This document shows positions 9,672-18,604 of a DNA stretch of 64,000 nt, one piece after another; position 1 is the first letter of the stretch; each line of letters begins with the position of its first letter. Below the pieces are notes generated by a model that ran no database searches, was not told the origin of the DNA, and saw only the letters and a program-made list of their open reading frames with translations. This stretch comes from Stenotrophomonas pavanii (GTDB taxonomy: Bacteria; Pseudomonadota; Gammaproteobacteria; Xanthomonadales; Xanthomonadaceae). The stretch lies in the NCBI RefSeq assembly GCF_900101175.1, contig NZ_FNFQ01000002.1, positions 457,022 to 521,021 on the forward strand, written 5' to 3'. Position numbers and translations under genes: made by a program.

Positions 9672-11129
9672 TCATTGCGCCTTGGCAGCGTTGGCATTCC
9701 ACGCCGCGACCTTTGCCTTGGTGTCGGCCAGCATCTTGTCCAGCGCGGCACGGTCATACACGTTGCCACGCAGCACCACGCTGTCGATCTTCTCGGTGGC
9801 GGCAATGTCCTGCAGCGGGTTGGCGGTCAGCAGCACCAGATCGGCGGCCTTGCCCTGCGCCACACCACCATAGCGGTCCATCTGGCCGAACCAGGCCGGG
9901 CCGGAACGGGTGGCGGCCGACAGCGCCTGCGGCGCGCTCAGGCCCTCCTTCACGAACAACTGCAACTCCTGGTGCAGGGCGATGCCCGGGAAATTGAACG
10001 AATTGAGGAAGCCCGCATCAGTGCCGGCGATGATCGTCACCCCCGCTTCCTGCAGCATCGGCAGCACGGCAGCCACCTGGTGATACTGCGCGTGGCGCGC
10101 CTCGATCTGTGCCGGTGTGGCCTTTGCCGCACGATCCACGCGCCATTGGTAGGTCGCGCGCAGGCCCGGGCCGATGTAGGCCAGGTACGGGTCGTTGGCA
10201 TGGTCATCCTGGTCGAGGAAGTCGAGGATGCGGCCGCCGTTGAGGGTCGGGGTCACGAACACGCCACGCTTGGCGAAATCACGGTAGGCATGCATCGCCG
10301 TGTCACGGTCGAAACTGGCATCGAGGCGGCGGTTGGCTTCGGCGCGGTCGATGCGGCCTGCGCCGAAGTCGGCGGCGATCTGCGCTTCGTCCTTGCTGCC
10401 GGCCTTGAATGCATAGTCCAGATGCTCGATCGAGGCCAGGCCGGCATCGACCGCCTGCTCCACGGTCAGTGCCATGGGAATGTGGCCCGAGGCCTTGAAG
10501 CCGGCCTTTCGCGCAGCGCTGGCCGAGTACAGGAACAGTTCCGGCGTCAGCGTGCTGTCGGTGATCTTCACGAAATCGACCTTGTCATGCTGCAGGCGGG
10601 TGATCGCCTGGTCGACGTCGGCTTGGCTGCCGACTTCGATCGTCCCCTTCCACACCGGCTTGATGCCTTCGATCTTCGCACCCGAGCTGAGCAGGCGCGG
10701 GCCGAACAGCGTGCCCTTGGCAATTTCACCGCGCCACTGCAGCACCTGCCCGGGCAGGTCGCCGGAACAGTCACGCACGGTGGTGATGCCGTGCGCGATG
10801 TACAACGGCAGCAGTGCCTTGTTCTCTTCGATCAGCGCCGGGCCACCGCCGAAGTGCACGTGCATGTCCCACAGGCCCGGGATCAGGTACTTGCCCTTGG
10901 CATCGATCTGGCGGGCTGCGCTCCACTGGCCGCGCAGCTGGGCGTCCGGGCCGACCGCAACGATGTCCTCGCCACGGATCACCACGCTCTGCCCGGCCCG
11001 GGTGCTGGCATGTTCCACGTCGACCACGGTGGCGTTGCGGATCAGCAGGTCGGCGCGCTCGGCAGCAGACGCCGACAGCGGCGCCACCGCGAGGAGGATG
11101 GCAAGGGACAACGGACGGGAACGGAACAT
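9672..11129 (-). CDS. Exported amidohydrolase (imidazolonepropionase-like)
   Basis: An amidohydrolase of 485 residues from the chosen start. A signal peptide (PLSLAILLAVAPLSASA) is followed by the composite-barrel start LLIRNATVVDVEHA and the metal-binding GLWDMHVHFGG (HxH). IIAGTDAGFLN carries the later catalytic Asp. The substrate is unknown, with dipeptides or lactones typical of the group. The frame extends to an ATG at 11180 directly after the ankyrin gene stop (TGAATG), but ATG 11129 has AGGA upstream and places the signal peptide at the N-terminus; 11138 is another option. It is coupled to the ankyrin gene. Confidence 0.88.
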   Translation of the reverse strand: MFRSRPLSLAILLAVAPLSASAAERADLLIRNATVVDVEHASTRAGQSVVIRGEDIVAVGPDAQLRGQWSAARQIDAKGKYLIPGLWDMHVHFGGGPALIEENKALLPLYIAHGITTVRDCSGDLPGQVLQWRGEIAKGTLFGPRLLSSGAKIEGIKPVWKGTIEVGSQADVDQAITRLQHDKVDFVKITDSTLTPELFLYSASAARKAGFKASGHIPMALTVEQAVDAGLASIEHLDYAFKAGSKDEAQIAADFGAGRIDRAEANRRLDASFDRDTAMHAYRDFAKRGVFVTPTLNGGRILDFLDQDDHANDPYLAYIGPGLRATYQWRVDRAAKATPAQIEARHAQYHQVAAVLPMLQEAGVTIIAGTDAGFLNSFNFPGIALHQELQLFVKEGLSAPQALSAATRSGPAWFGQMDRYGGVAQGKAADLVLLTANPLQDIAATEKIDSVVLRGNVYDRAALDKMLADTKAKVAAWNANAAKAQ

Positions 11130-11180
11130 GGACAGCATCCTGGTGGGCACGCCCAGCGTGCGGGTGGAAGGGGTTTGCAT

Positions 11181-11882
11181 TCAGCGCGTCGCGCCGTGCT
11201 GGCGCAACAGGGTTTCAATGCCGGCATAGCCGCGCTGGCGCGCGTGTGCCAGCGGCGTCACGCCATCACCGTCGGCCAGCTCGGGATCGGCACCGGCATC
11301 GAGCAGCAGCTGCACGATCTGCACGTGGCGCGCGCCGCCATCGCCGAGCAGGATCGCTTCCAGCAGCGCGGTCCAGTGCAGGCGGTTGACATGATCCACC
11401 GCGACGCCGGCGCGCAGCAGCGTGCGCACGGTGGCCACGTGGCCACGCTCGGCGGCGGGAATCAGCGCAGTGCCGCCATAGCGGTTGGTGCTGTGCAGAT
11501 CGGCGCCGTGCGCCAGCGTCATCGCCAGGATCTCGTCCAGCCCACGCGCACCGGCATACAGGTAGGCGCTGTCCTGCAACGCATCCTTGGCGTTGACGTC
11601 GGCGCCGGCTTCGATCAGCGCGCGCGCGGCCTCCACGTTGTTGCCGTGCGTGGCCAGCAGCAGCGCCGTGCGGCCCTGGCCATCGCGCGCCTCCAGCGTG
11701 GCGCCCTCCTCGATCGCCTGTCGCACCGCATCGGCGTCGCCGCGGCTGGCGGCATCACGCAGGCGGCCATCGACGTCGGCTTTGGACGTTGCGGTGCAGG
11801 CGGGCGTGGCCATGGCCAGCAGGCACAACAGCATCACGCGCGCGAACGGCGCAGGCCTGGCAGCAGAACAATGGAAGCGCAT
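11181..11882 (-). CDS. Ankyrin-repeat protein, probable lipoprotein
   Basis: A 233-residue protein. The N-terminal hydrophobic segment ends in a lipobox-like LLAMATPAC. Five or so ankyrin repeats follow, e.g. DGQGRTALLLATHGNNVEAARALIE, NRYGGTALIPAAERGHVATVRTLLR and DGDGVTPLAHARQRG. Ankyrin repeats mediate protein binding, and in bacteria periplasmic ones often partner an enzyme encoded next door. Its stop abuts an ATG of the amidohydrolase frame, so the two products may work together, which is inference. Confidence 0.88.
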   Translation of the reverse strand: MRFHCSAARPAPFARVMLLCLLAMATPACTATSKADVDGRLRDAASRGDADAVRQAIEEGATLEARDGQGRTALLLATHGNNVEAARALIEAGADVNAKDALQDSAYLYAGARGLDEILAMTLAHGADLHSTNRYGGTALIPAAERGHVATVRTLLRAGVAVDHVNRLHWTALLEAILLGDGGARHVQIVQLLLDAGADPELADGDGVTPLAHARQRGYAGIETLLRQHGATR

Positions 11883-12001
11883 GACGTGTCTCCTCGTGTC
11901 CGTCGCACGGAACCCGGGCGGCGGTGGCAGCAGCCGGGCATTGCCGGGCCGTGGCCTGCATGGTAGAAGTCGGCCGGGGTATCCAGAAGTGAAATGTTCA
12001 A

Positions 12002-12883
12002 ATGGCTGACAGTGCCAAATCGAATAGAACGCTGTTCGAACTGGACCTGCTGCGGGCGCTGGTGATGGTGGCCGACTGCGGCAGCTTCACCACGGCAGCC
12101 ACGCGCCTGCATTCGACCCAGTCCACGGTCAGCCAGAAGGTGCGCCGGCTGGAAGCGTTGGCGGGGCATCGCCTGCTTGAACGCGGCCACCGCGATGTCC
12201 ATCCCACCGATGCCGGCCACACCCTGCTCGGCTACGCCCGGCGCATGCTCGACCTGAACGAGGAAATGGCGCAGGCACTGGCCGGCGCCACGGTGGAGAC
12301 CGCGGTGCGCATCGGCGTTCCCGAGGACTTCGTCAATGCGCAGACCACGCGCATGCTGGCCGCCTTCAGCCGTCGCCACCCGCAGGTGAAGCTGGAGATC
12401 AGCAGCGGCCTCAGCCGCGACCTGGCACAGGGTTTCGACCACGGCGAGCTGGACCTGGTGCTGGTCAAGCAGCGCCGCAACAGCCGCCAGGCGGTGCACT
12501 GCCGCCGCGAGCCGATGCACTGGATCGACAGCCTGCGCAGCAGCTGCCTGCAGCAGGATCCGCTGCCGCTGGTCACCTTCCCGCCGCGCGGGCTGTACCG
12601 CGACGAGATGATCCACGCCGTGGAAGCACTGGGCCTGCGCTGGCGGATCGCGTTCACCAGCTCGTCGCTGAGTGGCATCCAGGGCGCGGTGGCCGATGGC
12701 ATCGGCATCAGCCTGTTGCCGCGTCGGGCGGTCACCCGCGACCACCGCATCATCGATGGCGATCGCGCGCTGCCGGTGATCGACAATTACGAGATCGGCC
12801 TGTTGCACCGCGCGGACGCTGATGACGCCGTGCGTGCGCTGGCCAGCGAGCTGTGGCGGCAGGTACAGCGCGAACCGGAGTGA
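12002..12883 (+). CDS. LysR-family transcriptional regulator
   Basis: A 293-residue LysR protein. The winged helix comprises LDLLRALVMVADCGSFTTAA and STQSTVSQKVRRLEALAG, and the effector domain starts VETAVRIGVPEDF. It is convergent with the cytosine-deaminase-like gene and divergent from the ankyrin/amidohydrolase pair across 119 bases. Either could be its target; the divergent pair is the more usual arrangement. Confidence 0.92.
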   Translation: MADSAKSNRTLFELDLLRALVMVADCGSFTTAATRLHSTQSTVSQKVRRLEALAGHRLLERGHRDVHPTDAGHTLLGYARRMLDLNEEMAQALAGATVETAVRIGVPEDFVNAQTTRMLAAFSRRHPQVKLEISSGLSRDLAQGFDHGELDLVLVKQRRNSRQAVHCRREPMHWIDSLRSSCLQQDPLPLVTFPPRGLYRDEMIHAVEALGLRWRIAFTSSSLSGIQGAVADGIGISLLPRRAVTRDHRIIDGDRALPVIDNYEIGLLHRADADDAVRALASELWRQVQREPE

Positions 12884-12888
12884 CCACA

Positions 12889-12913
12889 GTGGATCCACGC
12901 CATGCGTGGATGC
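12889..12913. repeat. SMAG-like palindrome
   Basis: A single GTGGATCCACGC..GCGTGGATGC unit in the gap between convergent genes, of the same family as 9556-9614. Confidence 0.7.
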
Positions 12914-12998
12914 ATCCCGATCAACGTCGTCCGTTGCGGCGGCAGGCGGGAAAGCCGGCGAGCATGGCCGGCGCTGCAGCGGTTGGCACGGCGCGGCG

Positions 12999-14159
12999 CT
13001 ACAGCCAGCGGCCGTCGACCATTACCCGGCGCTCCACCGGTACCGCGGCCACCGCAGCCGGACCGTGGTCCGCACGTACGGCGACGAAGGTCGCCGGCAG
13101 GCCTTCGGCGATGCCATGCTGCGGCAGGCCGATCACCTGCGCGGCATGCGTGGTGACCATGTCCAGCGCCAGCATCAGGTCGGCATCGGTGTAGAAGCCC
13201 GAGCGGTAGCCCAGCAACATCGCACGCTGCAGCAGGTCGCCGTTGCCGTACGGCCACCAGCAGTCACGGATGTTGTCATTGCCCGCGAACACGCGCACGC
13301 CGGCATCGTGCAGTGCACGCAGTGGCGGGAACGGATGATCGCCCGGCGCGTTGCTCATGATGGCGACACCGGCGGTGGCCAGCGCCTCACCCACCTGCAG
13401 TGCGCGCGCCAGCGGCACATCGCCCAGCGAATAGGCATGGCTGACCGCCACGCGCCCCTGCAGGCCGGCAGCACGCGTGCGCGCGGCAATGCGCAGCAGC
13501 TGCGCCAGTCCGGTTTCAGCGGGCTCGTGCAGATGGATGTCCAGCCGCACGCCATGGTGCTCGGCCAGCCCGAACAGCAGCGCCAGCTGGCCTTCGGCAT
13601 CACCATCGAGCGTGGTCGGGTCGATGCCGCCGAGCACTTCCACGCCCGCGGAAAGCGCCTGCTCCAGTACGGCGGCGGTACCCGGGCAGGACATCACCCC
13701 GGCCTGCGGGAACGCCACCAGCTGGATGCGCATGATGTCGGCACAGCGCCGCGCCGCTTCGCGGACCGCCTCGAGATGGCGCAGGCCGGTGCTGCCATCC
13801 ACATCCACGTGGCAGCGCATCGCCACGGTGCCGAAGCGGCTGCATTGGCGGATCAATGCCTCGGCGCGGTCCGCCATCGGCGCGGCGCCGGCCATCGCGG
13901 CCTTCTCCACCGCCAGCCGCTCACGCAGGCTGTTCACCGGCTGGTGCGGATGCCACCGGTCCCCGACGAAGCTCTTGTCCAGATGGATGTGGCCGTCGAC
14001 CAGCCCGGGCAGCAGCGCAAAACCGTGCAGGTCGATGTGTTCGGCCCCTTCGGCCGGCACTGCATCGCTGCCGAGGCCGCGGATGCGCCCGTCCTGGATA
14101 TGGAACTGCAGCGGCGCACCGTCGCGGTCGACACCGCCATGGACGAACTGGAGGGTCAT
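12999..14159 (-). CDS. Cytosine deaminase-like amidohydrolase (CodA family)
   Basis: A 386-residue cytosolic amidohydrolase. Metal-binding HxH is in LLPGLVDGHIHLDKSFVGD, the H-x-D-V pair in AMRCHVDVD, the later His in LDIHLHEPAE and the Asp in VFAGNDNIRDCW. These match the cytosine deaminase/N-isopropylammelide amidohydrolase branch, which removes amino groups from pyrimidine or triazine rings. The exact substrate is not determined. ATG 14159 has GGAG seven bases upstream; the longer open frame runs into the divergent gene. No permease is adjacent. Confidence 0.85.
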   Translation of the reverse strand: MTLQFVHGGVDRDGAPLQFHIQDGRIRGLGSDAVPAEGAEHIDLHGFALLPGLVDGHIHLDKSFVGDRWHPHQPVNSLRERLAVEKAAMAGAAPMADRAEALIRQCSRFGTVAMRCHVDVDGSTGLRHLEAVREAARRCADIMRIQLVAFPQAGVMSCPGTAAVLEQALSAGVEVLGGIDPTTLDGDAEGQLALLFGLAEHHGVRLDIHLHEPAETGLAQLLRIAARTRAAGLQGRVAVSHAYSLGDVPLARALQVGEALATAGVAIMSNAPGDHPFPPLRALHDAGVRVFAGNDNIRDCWWPYGNGDLLQRAMLLGYRSGFYTDADLMLALDMVTTHAAQVIGLPQHGIAEGLPATFVAVRADHGPAAVAAVPVERRVMVDGRWL

Positions 14160-14343
14160 CGGGAACTCCGGGAAAGCCAAGTCAGGGCGCCATCCTGCGC
14201 GCAGCGACCGCCATCGGCCAACGAAATATCTGGATGCCACATATTCACTAATCCGATGAACGCGGTGGCGACGGCGCGCGACGGCCACGCCGTACAGACG
14301 CCTGAACGGGTAACATAGGCGCCTGTTTCCGCTGTGATGCCGC

Positions 14344-14988
14344 ATGGGCCCGTCCGACCGCCACGACCGTCTCCGCCGCTGGCAGGCCGCGTCACTGCTT
14401 GCGGCTGCACCGATCGCCAGCCTGTCCGCCACCGATGCCGCCGCCAGCGCGCCGCTGCAGGCGCCGCCCGGCCAGCAACGCATCGCACCGGCGGCGCTGG
14501 TCGAGCGGCTGCACCAGCGGGTACTGTCCGGGCAGAGTGCCACCGCCACCCTGGAACACTGGTGCGCAGAGCATGGCCTGGCCGAGCAGGCCCGGGTACG
14601 CGCGGTGCGCGTGCATGGCCAGGACAAGCCTGCACCCGCCGACGTGCTGCAGGCGCTGGGCGCCACGCGACCGGGCACCCCACTGCGCTACCGCCGCGTG
14701 CAGCTGGTCTGTGGCAGCCGTGTGCTCTCCGAGGCCGACAACTGGTACCTGCCGGAGCATCTCAGCCCTGCCATGAACCAGGTGCTGGACAGCACCGACG
14801 AGCCCTTTGGTCGTGTGGTCGGCCCGCTCGGCTTCCAGCGCCAGACCCTGGCCGACCAGACCTTCTGGCCGCCGCGCGGCGAAGGCGACCACGGCGTGAT
14901 CCTGGAGGTGCGCGCCCTGCTGCGCGACCGCCAGCAGCAGCCCTTCAGCTACGTCATCGAATCGTACCTGCAGCAGGCGCTGCCCTAG
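14344..14988 (+). CDS. Chorismate-lyase-like (UbiC-fold) exported protein
   Basis: A 214-residue protein. Residues 55-190 resemble the UbiC/chorismate lyase-like fold: a PLRYRRVQLVCGSRVLSEAD strand region, NWYLPEHLSP, and TDEPFGRVVGPLGFQRQTL. Classical UbiC is about 165 residues and cytosolic. This protein carries an N-terminal RRWQAASLLAAAPIASLS segment that looks like a signal or twin-arginine leader, so it may act in the periplasm and need not make 4-hydroxybenzoate. Function is uncertain. It is convergent with the TonB-receptor gene across a shared terminator. Confidence 0.7.
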   Translation: MGPSDRHDRLRRWQAASLLAAAPIASLSATDAAASAPLQAPPGQQRIAPAALVERLHQRVLSGQSATATLEHWCAEHGLAEQARVRAVRVHGQDKPAPADVLQALGATRPGTPLRYRRVQLVCGSRVLSEADNWYLPEHLSPAMNQVLDSTDEPFGRVVGPLGFQRQTLADQTFWPPRGEGDHGVILEVRALLRDRQQQPFSYVIESYLQQALP

Positions 14989-15026
14989 GCCACCGGCGCG
15001 CGCCATCACAGCGGATATCGACACAG

Positions 15027-15057
15027 CAGAAGGCCCGGCATTGCCGGGCCTTCTGTT
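15027..15057. terminator. Bidirectional terminator
   Basis: A 13-bp perfect stem (CAGAAGGCCCGGC paired with GCCGGGCCTTCTG) with a 3-base loop lies between convergent genes. It is flanked by TTT on the plus side and weak A/T on the other. Confidence 0.8.
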
Positions 15058-15068
15058 TGCCAGCCGGA

Positions 15069-17795
15069 TCAGCGGAACCGGTAGTCCAGCTGCAGCCAGT
15101 ACTGGCGCCCATACGGGTCGTAGTTGCCGACCGGGTAGAACGGCCAGCCGCCTCCGTTCTTGTCCGCCGGCGGGCGGCTGTCACGCAGGTTGTTGACGAT
15201 CACGCCCACCGACAGGTTCTCACCGAGTTGGCGGAACACGCTGGCGTTGTAGGTCATGTACGGCGCGATGCGGCCACTGCCATCGGTCTTCGGCAGCGAG
15301 CCGAAGCGGTTGCCATACAGGGTGGTGGTCCAGTCTCCCTGGTTCCAGGTGATGCTGCCATTGGCCTTGCTGCGCCACTGGTAGTCATCCAGCGAATTGC
15401 GGATGTCGCGCTCCGGATCATCGGCGAACTGCCGGTACGTGTGTTCCAGCACCACGGTATAGGCCAGGCGCGTGGTGAAGCGGCCATAGCGGCCGGCGTC
15501 GAAGCGCCAGTTGCCCTTCAGGTCCAGGCCACGCACCGATTCGGAGGCCGCGTTGATCGGGTTGATCAGCACACGGGTGACCTGGTCCGGCTGCACCGTG
15601 GCATTGGACGGGTTGCGGATCACCCGCGACAGCGCGTCCTGGCACAGCGGCGAACCGATATCGCGCGCTTCGCCACCCAGCGTGCGGCCCAGGCGGCAAT
15701 CGGCCTCGTCACGCAGGATGCGGCTGGTATCAAGGCTGGTCACCTCGTTGTCGATGCGGATGTCGTAGTAGTCGGCACTGAAGTCCAGCCCGGCCAACGG
15801 CGACCAGACCACGCCGAACCCATAGGACTTGGCCGTTTCCGGCTGCAGCTGCGCATTGGCGCGGTTGCTGTAGTCGATCGACAGGCCGTTGTAGTCGCAG
15901 TTGTCGTACGACTGGCCTGCGGTGCGGCAGCGCCAGTAATCGGTCATGCCCGGGTTGTAGCCCCGGGTCTCGGTGGCGAACACGTAGTTCATGTCCGGCG
16001 CACGGAAACTGGTCGCCGCAGAGCCGCGGATCAGCAGGCTCTCGATCGGGCGGAACTCGACGCCGAAGCTCCAGGTTGCCTTGCCGATGTGCTCGCCGCC
16101 CGCACGGTACTGGTCATAACGACCGGCCAGCGTGGTGGTCAGCGATTGCAGCAGCGGCAACTGCAGCTCCACGCCGGCCGCATAGCGGTCACGGTCACCG
16201 CCGGCACCGATACCGGCACTGGTGTTCCAGAACTCGCCGGTGCCCAGCCGCGGGTCCGGGCGGTTGCGGTAGCCCTGGCTGCCGGCCTCGACCACCGCTG
16301 CAAGCGCGGCATCACCGCCCGGCAGCGCGAACAGGCGGCCGTTGACGCTGGCGCTGAAGGTCTGCAACCACGCCGCGTTGCGGCTTTCCTGGTAGCCAGA
16401 CAGGTGGCCGTACTCCTCCGGCGTCAGCGGCTGGAACAGGCGCGACGGGTCCGGTGCATAGACCTCCACGCCATTGCGCACGCCCAGCTGCGGGCCGAGC
16501 AGGTATTCATTGATGCCGGCCAGCAGTACCGGGCGGCGGGTGCGGTTCTCATAGCGCGAACGGCTGTAGACCGCTTCGTAGTCCCAGCCGCTGTCGCCAA
16601 GCTGGCCACGCGCACCGATATTGAACGACCACGAATTCTCCAGGAATCGGTTGGCATTGCGCGGCAGGCCACCGATTTCTTCCGGCGCGAACCGGCGGTA
16701 CCAGCTCTCCAGGGTGCCGGTGTTCTGGTTGTAGAAGTAGTTGCGCGAGGAGGTCCAGGCCGGTGCGCGGGTGTTGTTGCTGATGCGTGCGCTGCCTACC
16801 GCCAGATCGGCGAACAGGTCGGTGGTCTCGTTGAGGTGGAAGGTCGCCAGGCCATAGCCGTTGAGGTTGCGCTTCTCGGTCTGCACCGTCCAGTAGCTGG
16901 CCGCGGCCTCGTTGCTGCCGCAGTACCAGCCCAGGCGCGGGTTGTTGGCACGGAACACGCTGCCACCATAGATGCCGGACGCGGCATCGCAGCCGTTGAG
17001 GCCTGGATCGATGTTGCGGCCGGTGGCGGCGTTGCGACGGTAGGCGATCGCCGTTGCCTGCGGCGCCTTGCCCGCCGGATCATCGTCCAGCGAATCCATG
17101 AAGTCGCGCTGGCGCGCGTGGATCGCCTTGCGCACGTCGAATTCAAAGCCGAACAGCGCATCCCATCGCTCACCGGAACTGCCGCCCACCACCTGCACGC
17201 GCTGGTTGTCACCGCCGCCCTGCTGGGTGCCGCCGGCGCGCACGTTGACGTCCACGCCTTCAAAATGGTCCTTGAGGATGATGTTGACCACACCGGCAAT
17301 GGCGTCGGAGCCGTACACCGCCGACGCACCGGCAGCCAGCACTTCGATGCGCTCGATCAGCGCACTGGGGATGTTGGCCAGGTTGACCACGTTCACCGAG
17401 CCTTCGTAGGCCAGCGGGTAGTCGGCCTGGCGACGGCCGTTGACCAGCACCAGCGTGCGGTTGGGCCCCAGGCCACGCAGATTGATCGTGTTGGCGGCCG
17501 GGGTGAACGTATTGCCGAAGTCCTCGCCCTGTACGTTGCCGGTATTCTCGGTCAGCGCACTGAGGGCGTCGAAGGCATTGCGGTAGCCCTGCGCGTCGAT
17601 CTGCTCGCGGCTGATCACCGTCACCGGCGAGGGACCCTCGACGCTGGCACGTGGAATGCGCGAACCGGTGACCTTCACTTCCTGCAATGTGGTGGGTGCG
17701 CTTTCCTGCGCGAAGGCCGGCAGCGAGGCCAGCATCAGGGACGACAGCGCGAGCACCAGCGGACGCGGGCGCAACGCCTTGGGGGAGGCGGACAT
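15069..17795 (-). CDS. TonB-dependent outer-membrane receptor
   Basis: A 908-residue outer-membrane receptor. A signal peptide (LVLALSSLMLASLPAFA) is followed by a plug domain beginning LQEVKVTGSRIPRASVEGP, with the plug motifs TINLRGLGPNRTLVLVNGRR and SALIERIEVLAAGASAVYGS. A 22-strand barrel ends with QYWLQLDYRFR, the terminal aromatic being Phe followed by Arg. It imports an unidentified ligand using TonB energy. No enzyme or regulator gene is co-directional next to it, so the substrate cannot be inferred from context. The paralogues with SRIPRA plugs are common in xanthomonads. Confidence 0.93.
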   Translation of the reverse strand: MSASPKALRPRPLVLALSSLMLASLPAFAQESAPTTLQEVKVTGSRIPRASVEGPSPVTVISREQIDAQGYRNAFDALSALTENTGNVQGEDFGNTFTPAANTINLRGLGPNRTLVLVNGRRQADYPLAYEGSVNVVNLANIPSALIERIEVLAAGASAVYGSDAIAGVVNIILKDHFEGVDVNVRAGGTQQGGGDNQRVQVVGGSSGERWDALFGFEFDVRKAIHARQRDFMDSLDDDPAGKAPQATAIAYRRNAATGRNIDPGLNGCDAASGIYGGSVFRANNPRLGWYCGSNEAAASYWTVQTEKRNLNGYGLATFHLNETTDLFADLAVGSARISNNTRAPAWTSSRNYFYNQNTGTLESWYRRFAPEEIGGLPRNANRFLENSWSFNIGARGQLGDSGWDYEAVYSRSRYENRTRRPVLLAGINEYLLGPQLGVRNGVEVYAPDPSRLFQPLTPEEYGHLSGYQESRNAAWLQTFSASVNGRLFALPGGDAALAAVVEAGSQGYRNRPDPRLGTGEFWNTSAGIGAGGDRDRYAAGVELQLPLLQSLTTTLAGRYDQYRAGGEHIGKATWSFGVEFRPIESLLIRGSAATSFRAPDMNYVFATETRGYNPGMTDYWRCRTAGQSYDNCDYNGLSIDYSNRANAQLQPETAKSYGFGVVWSPLAGLDFSADYYDIRIDNEVTSLDTSRILRDEADCRLGRTLGGEARDIGSPLCQDALSRVIRNPSNATVQPDQVTRVLINPINAASESVRGLDLKGNWRFDAGRYGRFTTRLAYTVVLEHTYRQFADDPERDIRNSLDDYQWRSKANGSITWNQGDWTTTLYGNRFGSLPKTDGSGRIAPYMTYNASVFRQLGENLSVGVIVNNLRDSRPPADKNGGGWPFYPVGNYDPYGRQYWLQLDYRFR

Positions 17796-18008
17796 GGGCT
17801 TCCTGGGGGAGTGGGTGGTGGACGGGGAGCCGTGCCTGTGCGGCGCATAACGATCCCGTAACGAAAGTGTCCTGAATGGACGGTTTCAACGGAAATGACC
17901 AGCCCTGATGGGCTTATGCCTGAACCGAATCAGAGCGGTTCGCGGCAGTAGGGCGTTTTTGCAAGGATTTGCATGGCATGCCAGGCGCGATGCTTCCATG
18001 GTGGGCGA

Positions 18009-18596
18009 ATGACCCACAGCGCCCCTTTCCTCCCTCTTGACCCGCTAAGGCCCGTGCTGCGCCGCCATCTGCTGCACCTGCAGGCCGCGCCTGTCACCCT
18101 GCGTTCGTTCCAGCGCACCGACCTGCCGCGCTGGCGCGTCTTCGATGACCGCCGCCAGCGCGTGCAGCGGCATGCGCCCGGCGTCGACGAAGAAGCACGC
18201 TTCCTTGCCAGCGTCTATCGTTCGCGCCTTCAGCAGGACAACGATCTGCTGGTGCTCGGCGTATTCGATGACGCCGAGGGCGCCCTGCTCGACCAGCTGC
18301 ATGTACGCCTGCACTCCCTGCACTCGCGCTGCGCCGAGCTGCACTCGCTGCAGCACGGCCAGGCGCATCCGCAGGCCGCGTTGCGGGCGCTGTGCCCCTT
18401 TCTGTTCGACGACGTCGGCCTGCACCGCCTCTTCGTGCTGCTGCCACCGGGCTGCACCTCCCCGTTCGCCCAGGCGCTGCAGGCCCAGGGTTTCAGCTGC
18501 GAAGGCATCCTGCGCGACCACCACCTGGATGCGGCCGGATGGCATGACCGCCAGCTGCTGGCGCTCACCGCAACCACATGGCGCAACGGCCGGTAG
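18009..18596 (+). CDS. GNAT-like N-acetyltransferase
   Basis: A 195-residue protein whose C-terminal half follows the GNAT pattern: VGLHRLFVLLPPGCTSPFAQALQAQGFSCEGILRDHHLDAAGWHDRQLLALT, in pieces equivalent to the usual N-x-x-S..LGF..EG..R......D. The acetyl-CoA pocket motif (Q/RxxGxG/A) is not clear, so catalysis is uncertain. ATG 18009 (MTHSAPFLPLD) fits the start. The 213 bases between it and the TonB receptor hold the two divergent promoters; no motif was recognised there. Confidence 0.6.
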   Translation: MTHSAPFLPLDPLRPVLRRHLLHLQAAPVTLRSFQRTDLPRWRVFDDRRQRVQRHAPGVDEEARFLASVYRSRLQQDNDLLVLGVFDDAEGALLDQLHVRLHSLHSRCAELHSLQHGQAHPQAALRALCPFLFDDVGLHRLFVLLPPGCTSPFAQALQAQGFSCEGILRDHHLDAAGWHDRQLLALTATTWRNGR

Positions 18597-18604
18597 CGAA
18601 CCGG

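Noticed and set aside
9672..11180. ATG at 11180 as the start of the exported amidohydrolase
   Set aside because: It would put 17 non-signal residues before the signal peptide and has no ribosome site; ATG 11129 has AGGA and a normal signal peptide, though coupling keeps 11180 possible.
14334..17861. Long plus-strand open frame opposite the TonB receptor
   Set aside because: The receptor has clear signal, plug and barrel motifs; the opposite frame has none.
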